Positions 14,935-21,992 of a stretch of 39,756 nt of DNA are shown here, piece by piece. A program made the translations under genes and the position numbers. The first letter of the stretch is position 1; each line of letters opens with the position of its first letter. Source of the stretch: UBA946 sp031550725 (GTDB lineage Bacteria > Bacillota > Clostridia > Oscillospirales > Ruminococcaceae); contig JAVBOH010000037.1 of assembly GCA_031550725.1 (NCBI GenBank), positions 1-39,756 on the forward strand. Direction: 5' to 3'. Under the pieces are notes generated by a model. That model was not told where the DNA came from. It was given only the letters and a program-made list of their open reading frames with translations, and ran no database searches.

Positions 14935-15650
14935 TTTATATCCCTCCTAGTGAACTTCATAAAAAGTTTTTTTACTGAATTTATACGATATCTACTAATC
15001 ATTAGTTTACTTTTATCATCTAAAACAATTAATTTATTTCTGATGTCTAAATCATAAATATACCGATAATTAACAAGATAACTTTTATGAATACGTATAA
15101 ATCCTAAATCACTGTAATCAAACTCTAATTTATCTAATGGTATATTAGTTTTTAGTATATCATTTTTATAATGAATATCAATACAATGCCTAAACGATTC
15201 GAAATATACAATTTCTGTAACTTTAATTTTAAAAGAAGTATCATCCTTAGTAGTTCTTAAGGACACGCTTTCTTTTGCTATCTTTTTTTGTAACGAATCG
15301 AGTACCTCCATCATTTCGGTATTTAAATTACTTTTTCTAATAAATCTATAAGGTGAAAATTTAATGGTCTGAAAAACAAAAGAATCTATATTGGTACAAA
15401 AAATTAAGATGATATCTGAATTATATTTGCGAATTTCATTAGCAACTTCAATGCCAGTAAATTTAGGCATATCTATGTCCAAAAATAAAATGTCGAATAT
15501 TTCTTTATTACAATCTCGTAATAATCCGCCACTATCATTATATAACAATATATTATGCAATATATTGTTTTGTTCAAAAAAATCACTTATACAAGTATTT
15601 AATTTATCTAAATAAAACTGCTCATCATCACAAATTGCAATGTTAATCAT
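14931..15650 (-). CDS. LytTR-family response regulator (AgrA-like)
   Basis: A 239-residue regulator starting at the ATG at 15650 (MINIAICDDEQFY), with AGAGGTGAC as ribosome site; an upstream ATG at 15674 lies on the promoter -10. The receiver has the acidic pair (CDDE), phospho-acceptor Asp58 in FLDIDMPKFTG and Lys in the FIRKS position. The C-terminal LytTR domain includes VYFESFRHCIDIHY, GFIRIHKSYLVNYRYI and LMISRYRINSVKKLFMKF, which are standard family landmarks. It probably activates the precursor promoter through the paired TTGGGG repeats. First gene of the regulatory operon. Confidence 0.9.
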   Translation of the reverse strand: MINIAICDDEQFYLDKLNTCISDFFEQNNILHNILLYNDSGGLLRDCNKEIFDILFLDIDMPKFTGIEVANEIRKYNSDIILIFCTNIDSFVFQTIKFSPYRFIRKSNLNTEMMEVLDSLQKKIAKESVSLRTTKDDTSFKIKVTEIVYFESFRHCIDIHYKNDILKTNIPLDKLEFDYSDLGFIRIHKSYLVNYRYIYDLDIRNKLIVLDDKSKLMISRYRINSVKKLFMKFTRRDIK

Positions 15651-15673
15651 AATGTCACCTCTCATCAGCAACA

Positions 15674-15702
15674 ATTATACCATATTATTCTATAAAAATC
15701 AA
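15674..15702 (-). promoter_or_regulatory. Promoter of the LytTR/AgrC regulatory operon
   Basis: Minus strand -35 TTGATT (15702-15697), 17-bp spacer, extended -10 TGG-TATAAT (15679-15674). This is a near-consensus, probably constitutive promoter; no TTGGGG repeats precede it. Confidence 0.75.
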
Positions 15703-16395
15703 CACTATTCGATTTTACAATCAAATGCTTTTAATAATTAGCAGATTCAGATATTGTATGAATGACAGCTATCCAACTTACGGATTTATCGGTATGCTAT
15801 TTTCTCCTATGGAGTTTCCCCTCAGGTTAACCGATTTATAACAGAAATTAAACCACTTTCCTGCTGAGTCGCCATGCTCAGAGTTAATATTTTGCCTTGA
15901 CAGGCGCACTATCTAAAAGATACAAGATACTGCACTCAAATTATTGTACCACCGTATGCCAAACGGCACATACGGTGGTGTGAGAGGTCGGCTACTTCAT
16001 TAAGGGGTAGCCTCCTACTCGATTATTTATGGGCAAAAATATATGAATAACTACAAGTAAATTAACCACTCAATTATGCAAGGTAGAGAACCTTAGAACA
16101 ACATTTTCAAATTTACCGTAAAATCGGAAGTTTTTTATCCTAATAAGTGAACCGGCATATTTTTTTGAGTACAGAATGAAAATATGCAGAGAGACTTTAA
16201 TATATGAAAGAGCATAAAAATATCTGTTATGTTTTATGCAATTATACAAAAGTTTCAGAAAACGAAGAAAAGCGGTTACAAAAAAGCCTGTTTTGGTAGG
16301 TACTTATGAGAAGGGTTTGTAATACTTTCTCATAAAACCCAGGAGGTGATTTAAGAAATCAAATGCAAACAAATAAAACATAAGGAGGTATAAAT
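15703..16395. other. Largely non-coding stretch between the RiPP cluster and mobilization genes
   Basis: No convincing protein gene. It holds the group II intron 3' end at 15948-16024, a weak 31-codon frame at 16204-16299 (start MKEHKNICYVLCNYTK), an inverted repeat TTATGAGAA / TTCTCATAA near 16307-16335, and a six-codon frame at 16363-16383 (MQTNKT) ending in the relaxase ribosome site. Bases 15703-15947 have no assignable content. Confidence 0.5.
15948..16024 (+). ncRNA. Orphan group II intron 3' end (domains V and VI)
   Basis: ACCACCGTATGCC (15948-15960), a 4-nt loop AAAC, then GGCACATACGGTGGT (15965-15979): a domain V hairpin with the diagnostic 2-nt bulge. It is followed by GTGAGAGGTCGG and a domain VI stem (GGCTAC / GGTAGCC) ending CCTCCTACTCGATT, a typical bacterial intron 3' terminus. 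No reverse transcriptase lies upstream, so this is a truncated remnant, unrelated in sequence to the intron at 36007-38438. Confidence 0.75.
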
Positions 16396-17430
16396 ATAGC
16401 AATTTATCACTTTAACGTTAAGGTTGTTACTCGCAGTAAAGGTGCAAGTGCAGTCGCAAAAGCAGCATATATCTCAGGTGAGAAAATTAAAAATGAGTAC
16501 AATAATATTATTCATGATTACAGCAAAAAAAAAGAAATTGTACATAAGGAAATTTTGCTTCCTTATAAAGCTCCAAAGAGATTTATGAAACGTTCTGTTC
16601 TGTGGAATGCCGTTGAAAGTGCAGAAACCAGAAAGAACAGTCAGACTGCAAAGCATATTGATGCTGCACTTCCTGTTGAAATTTCTCGTGATGAACAAAT
16701 TGATTTGGTACAGAAATTCTGTCAGCAATGTTTTGTAAGCAGAGGAATGTGTGTTGATTTTGCAATCCATGATAAGAAAGACGGTAATCCTCATGTACAT
16801 ATTCTTCTCAATACACGCAGAGTTAATGAGCATGGTTTCACTACAAAAGACCGCTCATGGAACGACAAGGTTTTGTTGCTTGAATGGAGAAAGTTATGGG
16901 CGGACTGGTGTAATCATAAGCTTAATTATGCCAGCGATGAAAGAATTGACCACCGCAGCTACAAGGCACAGGGAATAGATAAAATTCCTCAGATTCATCT
17001 TGGTGCTGCTGCATGTGCAATTGAGAAAAAGGGATTTAAAACAGATAAGAGCAGCAAGAACAGAAAAATCATTCTTGATAATACTGATGCTGAAATTGAA
17101 CGTCTGAAATTTCAAATTGTTTCATTATATGATGATAAAAATGATCTCATAAAAGAAATGCTTGAATCAGAAGTCGGCTGTCCTGTTTCTGAAATGTTGA
17201 CCTTTACAGATACCAAAGAGATAATGGACAAGATTGAAATCGAATTGCTCAAGAGAAATATTCAATTCAAAATTGCTAATGCAGGCAATAATAATTTAAA
17301 GATTTTCATGGCAAGGAAGTATGATAATGAAGTTTATCAATTATGGCAGCAGATTAAAAATGAAAATCAAGAGCTTACTGCTGCTGAAAAGAGTAAGGAC
17401 AAACCAGTAAAAAAGCACTGTTCACGATGA
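16396..17430 (+). CDS. MobA/MobL-type relaxase (MOBQ), AUA start
   Basis: A 344-residue relaxase that nicks oriT and pilots the strand in conjugation. Residues 2-30 read AIYHFNVKVVTRSKGASAVA then KAAYISGEK, the family's N-terminus with catalytic Tyr25. The metal-binding histidines are in HDKKDGNPHVHILLN (His125, His133, His135). The C-terminal part is short compared with plasmid MobA proteins, with no helicase or primase. Start: the frame has a TAA at 16381-16383 and then GGA GGT ATA AAT ATA GCA, with no ATG, GTG or TTG before the conserved AIYHF. TAAGGAGG (16381-16388) is spaced exactly for the ATA at 16396. So initiation at AUA is needed, perhaps aided by termination of a six-codon frame on the same ribosome site. 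Confidence 0.88.
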   Translation: MAIYHFNVKVVTRSKGASAVAKAAYISGEKIKNEYNNIIHDYSKKKEIVHKEILLPYKAPKRFMKRSVLWNAVESAETRKNSQTAKHIDAALPVEISRDEQIDLVQKFCQQCFVSRGMCVDFAIHDKKDGNPHVHILLNTRRVNEHGFTTKDRSWNDKVLLLEWRKLWADWCNHKLNYASDERIDHRSYKAQGIDKIPQIHLGAAACAIEKKGFKTDKSSKNRKIILDNTDAEIERLKFQIVSLYDDKNDLIKEMLESEVGCPVSEMLTFTDTKEIMDKIEIELLKRNIQFKIANAGNNNLKIFMARKYDNEVYQLWQQIKNENQELTAAEKSKDKPVKKHCSR

Positions 17431-17469
17431 TATGTGCAATTGCAAAAGCTGCAATATCATCGTAAAAAT

Positions 17470-17590
17470 CCGTACCACAAGGTACGGCAGTTGGCTTTGC
17501 TGTGCAAAGCTTTCAGAGGGGTCAAGGGGAGTTTACTCCCTTGCGCACACAAACTCGTCAGAGTTTGTATAAGTGCGCCCTTCGGGATAT
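17470..17590 (+). other. oriT region with pSK41/pGO1-like nic site
   Basis: Several hairpins lie in a row: CCGTACC/GGTACGG (17470-17487), GCTTTGC/GCAAAGC (17494-17510), a stem around 17523-17543, and the inverted repeat ACAAACTC/GAGTTTGT (17549-17568). Directly after the last comes ATAAGTGCGCCCTTCGGGAT (17569-17588), which matches the nic region of staphylococcal pSK41/pGO1 oriT as I remember it, apart from one base. By analogy the nick would lie between 17577 and 17578. It is placed 3' of the relaxase gene. Confidence 0.8.
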
Positions 17591-17745
17591 TCAGTTAGTT
17601 TTGCACTTAATGATAAGATAGTCCAAAACACAGTCATATCGTAAACGACATGACGAAAGCAGAATGAATATCCCACAGCCATAGCTGTCCGCCTGTATGG
17701 ACTGGGAGCGTATGTGACTACTAAAATGAGAGAGAGGATAATATT

Positions 17746-18126
17746 ATGCCAAGAAAAGTTGATATGGACATAATGAAATCAAAATTAACTCGTATTAACG
17801 AGCGTACAAAGGAAGCAGAAACAGAGCTGAAAAAGCTGGAGGATTCTAAAAAGGAATTACAGGCAAAAATTGAAGCGGAGGAACGTAAGATTCGTACACA
17901 TAATCTTTGCGGTATCGGTGGACTTGTTCACAAGTATTTTGGAGAAAATCTTACTCCGGAAGATTTCAAGGAAATGTTGGATTTTCTATTCACCGTTACC
18001 GAGGTAAAGGAATTTGTTGATTCTGAAAAAGAAAAGCGTTTTTTGAAAGATAATCCACCTGTTGCGGTAAAATCATCTTGTGAAACTAAATTCACTGATA
18101 ATACGGTACAAAATGATGTTATATAA
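17746..18126 (+). CDS. Mobilization accessory protein (DUF3847-like)
   Basis: A 126-residue protein with an N-terminal coiled coil (residues 8-55, TKEAETELKKLEDSKKELQA then KIEAEERKIRTHN) followed by a short helical domain (GIGGLVHKYFGENLTPEDFKEMLDFLF). The coiled-coil-then-RxHxLxxxGG arrangement is that of DUF3847 and related MobC-like accessory proteins encoded beside MOBQ relaxases, thought to help the relaxase at oriT. Ribosome site GAGAGAGG. It lies right after oriT and 17 bp before the next small gene. Confidence 0.65.
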   Translation: MPRKVDMDIMKSKLTRINERTKEAETELKKLEDSKKELQAKIEAEERKIRTHNLCGIGGLVHKYFGENLTPEDFKEMLDFLFTVTEVKEFVDSEKEKRFLKDNPPVAVKSSCETKFTDNTVQNDVI

Positions 18127-18143
18127 AATGGAGGTATTACATA

Positions 18144-18335
18144 TTGAATAGACTTGCGATGTTTGAACTGAATGAAAAATACAGCGACTGTCCAGCGGCA
18201 ATTAATGAATACGAAATTGAAGGAAAGAAATATATTGTACATTCACATTTTATTGGTGATAAAGATATTAATGAAGTTATTTCAAGAATTGCAATAAACC
18301 GTGCAATGAATGAAATCCTTACTATAGCTGCTTAA
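18144..18335 (+). CDS. TnpW-like small transposon protein, TTG start
   Basis: A 63-residue protein whose middle EYEIEGKKYIVHSHFIGDKD and following helix DINEVISRIAINRAMNE resemble the small TnpW-type proteins found next to TnpX/TndX recombinases (a short beta-hairpin with YxVxSxF, then a helix). The start is TTG at 18144, with GGAGG (18130-18134) upstream; the downstream ATG at 18159 lacks a ribosome site. It is encoded between the mobilization accessory gene and the recombinase. Its role in excision or regulation is not established. Confidence 0.6.
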   Translation: MNRLAMFELNEKYSDCPAAINEYEIEGKKYIVHSHFIGDKDINEVISRIAINRAMNEILTIAA

Positions 18336-18353
18336 TATTTTGTTGCAAAGTGC

Positions 18354-18396
18354 TTGTCCTATTCGATGAAATATGTTATAATTATTTCATCGAATA
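18354..18396 (+). promoter_or_regulatory. Recombinase promoter inside a 14-bp inverted repeat
   Basis: The -35 TTGTCC (18354-18359) and -10 TATAAT (18377-18382) are 17 bp apart. Perfect arms TATTCGATGAAATA (18360-18373) and its reverse complement (18383-18396) flank the -10 exactly. A dimeric repressor bound here would block recombinase expression; the stem could also fold in the transcript of upstream genes. Confidence 0.65.
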
Positions 18397-18429
18397 TAGG
18401 TGCTTTGGATTTGAAAGGAGTTAAAGCTT

Positions 18430-20091
18430 ATGCCAAAGCAGACTATTAATAACGTTGGAATTTACGTAAGATTATCAAAGGATGACTTGAGAATTGGTGA
18501 ATCACTTTCTATTGAAAATCAGAAATTGATACTCACAAAATATGTTAATGAGCAAGGTTGGAATATCATTGATTATTATGTTGATGATGGATTTTCAGGA
18601 ACGAGTTTTGACAGACCTGCTGTTAAGCGTTTACTTGAAGATGCTGAGAAAGGAAAAATAAACTTGATTATCGTTAAAGACCTTTCACGTTTCGGAAGAA
18701 ACTATATTCAAGTCGGACAATATATTGATTACATTTTCCCTATGCATAACATCAGATTTATTGCTTTGAATGATAATGTTGATACCATCAATACGAACAG
18801 CACAGCAATGGATATGATGCCTATAATGAATGTTTTTAACGAATGGCATGCCGCAAACACCTCGAAGAAGATTAAGGCTGTTATTGAAGCGAATGCTAAG
18901 GCTGGGAAGTATCGTGCAGCTTCTGCTCCCTATGGATATGTAAAAGGAACTGACGAGAATAAACTTCCTGTTGTGGATGAGCCTGCCGCAAGTATTATCA
19001 GACGCATTTTCTTAGAGCGTTCACAAGGTATTAGTCCACGCCATATTGCAGACAAGCTTAATGAGGAAAAGGTAATGATACCGTCAGATTATCAATATGC
19101 AAAGCTTGGAAAACCAAATCCTCGTCATACAAATCATCTTTGGTGTGCAGAAAGAGTCAGAGCATTGACTCAAAATCCAACTTATCTCGGACATTTAGTA
19201 CAACTGAGAACTACGACAGTTTCATACAAAAATCATAAGACGGTTAAGCGTAATGAGGAAGATATGATTGTTGTGAAAAATACCCATGAACCTCTTGTTA
19301 CACAAGAAATCTGGGATAAGTGCAGGGAAATGGAAGCATCGGTAAGTCAAGGCAAGAAAACAAAGAAATATGAAACAATGCCTTTAAGTGGATTGATGTT
19401 CTGTATAAATTGTGGCGAGAAGATGCGGCTTTGCACAAACAACACTACAAACGGGAGTAAAAAGCTTCCGAGAAAATATATCCGTCATAATTATCAATGC
19501 GGAGCATATAGCCGATTTGGCAAATTTCATTGTACAAGTCATTACATTAAGATGAAAGATATTGATGCTGTTGTTCTTGAAGATATTCGTTCAATGGCAA
19601 AGCTTGTGGTTGATAATGAGAATGCAGCACGTCAGAATTTTCTTTCTCAAAAAGAAAAACTTAATGCTCGCCAGTCTGCGGATGAACAAAAACAATTACG
19701 TGAAGGCAAATTCAGATTGGGTGAACTTGATAAATTGATGTCATCCATTTATGAGGATAAGGTACTGGGTAAAATCCCTGAGGATGTTTGTATTAATTTG
19801 CTTGAAAAGTATCAATCTGAGCAGAAAGATTTGACTGTTAAAGTTTCAGACCTTGAAGTTAAGCTTAGTGCTGTACAGAAAGATGAACAGGATGTCGATG
19901 AGTTCATCAAGCGTTTGAAGAAGTACACTGATGTTTCCGAACTCACTCGTGAGATGTGTCTTGAACTGATTGAGTATATTACTATCGATGAATATTCTGC
20001 TGACCGACCTAGAGATATTCATATTTATTACAAGCTACTTGATAAAGAACTGAAAAATAAGCGGTATCTGGATGTGTCAGAAATCGCTTAA
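18430..20091 (+). CDS. Large serine recombinase of the IME (TndX/TnpX type)
   Basis: A 553-residue integrase/excisionase. The resolvase catalytic domain begins GIYVRLSKDD with nucleophile Ser16 and includes IIVKDLSRFGRNY. The Recombinase domain (GKYRAASAPYGY...PTYLGHLVQ) follows, then the zinc-ribbon (GLMFCINCGEKM...CGAYSRFGKFHC) and a C-terminal coiled coil with the DUF4368-type ending (LIEYITIDEYSADRPRDIHIYYKL). All domains are intact. It lies 53 bp from the right attachment site, the usual position, and would catalyse integration into the surface-protein gene and excision. Ribosome site AAAGGAG. Regulation is probably through the inverted repeat over its promoter. Confidence 0.92.
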   Translation: MPKQTINNVGIYVRLSKDDLRIGESLSIENQKLILTKYVNEQGWNIIDYYVDDGFSGTSFDRPAVKRLLEDAEKGKINLIIVKDLSRFGRNYIQVGQYIDYIFPMHNIRFIALNDNVDTINTNSTAMDMMPIMNVFNEWHAANTSKKIKAVIEANAKAGKYRAASAPYGYVKGTDENKLPVVDEPAASIIRRIFLERSQGISPRHIADKLNEEKVMIPSDYQYAKLGKPNPRHTNHLWCAERVRALTQNPTYLGHLVQLRTTTVSYKNHKTVKRNEEDMIVVKNTHEPLVTQEIWDKCREMEASVSQGKKTKKYETMPLSGLMFCINCGEKMRLCTNNTTNGSKKLPRKYIRHNYQCGAYSRFGKFHCTSHYIKMKDIDAVVLEDIRSMAKLVVDNENAARQNFLSQKEKLNARQSADEQKQLREGKFRLGELDKLMSSIYEDKVLGKIPEDVCINLLEKYQSEQKDLTVKVSDLEVKLSAVQKDEQDVDEFIKRLKKYTDVSELTREMCLELIEYITIDEYSADRPRDIHIYYKLLDKELKNKRYLDVSEIA

Positions 20092-20129
20092 ATACGAAGA
20101 AAATTATAAATATTATAATGTGTGTCCTT

Positions 20130-20150
20130 TTGAGAGGTTAAATACTTTAC
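20130..20150. other. Right attachment site of the IME
   Basis: Element sequence TTGAGAGGTTAAAT passes through ACT (20144-20146) into the surface gene at TTACATATTTATGG. It lies 53 bp after the recombinase stop codon. Confidence 0.75.
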
Positions 20151-21970
20151 ATATTTATGGGCAAGAAAATGGAACAGGCGCATTAAATGCTCAGGGTGGT
20201 ACTGGCTCGGCTGGAATTGGTGGTAAAGACGGTGGAAACAGTGGTAATATCATCATAAATGGTGGTAATATTACTGCTGTTGGCGGCAGTAATAATATGA
20301 CTGGCTCTAATGGTGGTGCTGGAATAGGAGCTGGTGCTGGTTCAACAGCTAAAACCGTAACATCAGGCTCAATCACAATAAACGGTGGTACTGTTAATGC
20401 AACTGGCGGTACTGTTTTAACGGTATCTGGTGGTGCTGGAATTGGTGGCTCTGGTAAAAATAGCACTATTAATGGGTCAATAACCATTAATGGCGGTGTT
20501 GTTAATGCTCAAGGCGGATACAGCTCAGCAGGTATAGGCGGTGGTTATGGACACGATGGCTTTGATGTAATAATCACAGGTGGAGTTGTTAATGCTGCTG
20601 GTGCTGAATATGCTGCTGGTATCGGTGGTGGCTCTAATGGTAAGGGTGGAACTACAACAATATCAGGTGGCATAATAACTGCAGCAGGAAATACATGTGG
20701 CGCTGGTATTGGCGGCGGAAATAATGGCAGCGGTGGCAATATTAATATTAGTGGTGGTATTGTTACAGCAAACGGTGGTATCTCTAACGGTTCTATTGGT
20801 GGAGCAGGCATTGGCGGCGGAAATAGTGGTGCTGGCGGCTCAGTAAATATATCCGGCGGTACAATTTCAGCAATTGGCGGCACACAGTCTGCTGGTATTG
20901 GTGGTGGAGTTAATGGCAGTGGTGGAACTGTGAAAATCACTGGTGGTTCAGTAAATGCCAAAAAAGAGTATGAGCAAGCTGATAATATAGGAAAAGGCCG
21001 CAATGGAAGTGATAGTGGAACGCTAAAAAACAACTCTGTCGATGTCTTTTTAGTTACTATATATGGTTTGCCAATAAATAAATCAGTAGATATAATGACT
21101 TCTCCAACAGACTATGGTCTGAAAGATGTTAAAACGGACAATAATGGTAATTTATATTTATATCTGCCGACTGGAACTACTGATATTATCTTTGATATTG
21201 ACAACACAAATCAAAATCATGAAAATTACGAGATTTCAGCTAATCACAAAAACACCATATCAATTTTGGGTATAGAATTAGTTGATTATGTTGATGAACA
21301 TGGTTATTCAAATCGTGTTTCATGTGAAGTCCTAACAGGCGGTAATACTACTCTGTCTAGTGGTTGGTATGTTGTAAAAGGTGATGTAACTACTTCAGAT
21401 TTATTAGTCAATGATGGGGAAAGTGTTAATCTTATTATATCAGATGGTGCTAAGCTTACAGCGAATGGTACAAGTGATCATGCTGGAATTGGTGTTAAAG
21501 AAGGAACTTCTTTAACTATTTATGGTCAATCAGCAGGAACAGGGAAAATCATTGCAACAGGATCTTCAAGTTGCTCTGGTATCGGTGGTTATGGCACAAC
21601 CTCTAAAAATCGTGGTAGTGGAACAATTATCATTAATGGATGTGATATTACAGCTACTAGTACATCTAGTTCTGGAATTGGTGGTGGTGCTTCTGCTTCA
21701 GGTGGTACAATAATTATTAATAACGGCAAAATAAATGCTTCATGTAATAGTGGAACTGGTATTGGCAGTGGTAGCAAGAATAGTACAACAGGTGCTAATA
21801 TAACTATTAATGGAGGTATAATAACTGCAGTTGGTTATAATATTGATGCTGGAATTGGCGGTGGCGGTGTAGCTAATACTATTACCATAAATGGAGGTAT
21901 TATAAATGCCTCTGTTGAGCTTAGTATCAATAAAAGTTATGGAGCTGCAATTGGCGGTGGTGGTGCCAGT
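20147..21970 (+). pseudogene. 3' part of the glycine-rich repeat surface protein, truncated at the SNF2 junction
   Basis: This frame is in phase with the 5' half at 6135-6539 once the IME is removed. It begins LHIYGQENGTGALNAQGG and continues with about nine degenerate repeats of 25-30 residues of the form AGIGGG..GSGG.INISGG.V.A.GG, which suggests a glycine-rich beta-helix. A middle domain (VFLVTIYGLPINK, with ITSP-type loops) is followed by a second round of the N-terminal unit (GWYVVKGDVTTSDLLV ... AGIGVKEGTSLTIYGQ) and more Gly repeats. It ends abruptly in AAIGGGG, where SNF2-gene sequence begins; the TGA at 21971-21973 is foreign. No cell-wall anchor is left. The predicted joined product would be about 743 residues and exported. 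Confidence 0.8.
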
Positions 21971-21992
21971 TGAAAATAAAATATTATTACAA
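21964..21992. other. Junction between surface-protein gene and truncated SNF2 gene
   Basis: To the left the plus strand reads Gly codons of the surface gene (GGCGGTGGTGGTG). To the right the minus strand reads YGCNNILFSTG, the start of the conserved F-[AS]-T-G-T-P motif of ICE SNF2 proteins. GCCAGTTG is usable by both. No inverted or direct repeat marks the point. Confidence 0.65.

Larger units (their letters stand above)
6537..20146. mobile_element. 13.6-kb integrative mobilizable element carrying a RiPP cluster
   Basis: The boundaries are inferred from the split host gene: joining bases up to ACT (6537-6539) with those after ACT (20144-20146) restores the reading frame and the internal repeat of the surface protein. 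Joining the element ends gives TGAGAGGTTAAATACT plus GTAAGCCTCTCA, an imperfect dyad (outer TGAGAGG / CCTCTCA) centred on the inferred core, as expected of a large serine recombinase site. Contents: IS3-family copy, RiPP operon, orphan group II intron end, MOBQ relaxase, oriT, two accessory genes and the serine recombinase next to the right end. There are no conjugation pore genes, so transfer would need a helper. Confidence 0.85.

Noticed and set aside
13343..15650. Agr quorum-sensing locus
   Set aside because: The kinase and regulator are AgrC/AgrA-like, but no AgrB protease and no AgrD-type peptide with its amphipathic leader are present; the peptide gene belongs with the radical SAM enzyme.
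16474..16833. Minus-strand 119-codon frame over the relaxase
   Set aside because: Antisense to the conserved relaxase catalytic domain, without a ribosome site.
20191..21033. Two long Pro-rich minus-strand frames
   Set aside because: They are shadows of GGT/GGC glycine codons of the surface-protein gene; no ribosome sites and Pro-Pro runs without any known fold.
20200..21960. CRISPR-like or tandem DNA repeats in the surface-protein gene
   Set aside because: The periodicity is protein-level (Gly repeats, degenerate codons), the units are not near-identical and no cas genes are present.
21740..21985. Apparent C-terminal extension of the SNF2 protein (Thr/Asn/Ile-rich tail)
   Set aside because: It is the antisense reading of the glycine-rich surface-protein gene past the junction; codons for Gly repeats read backwards give the Thr/Asn/Ile bias.
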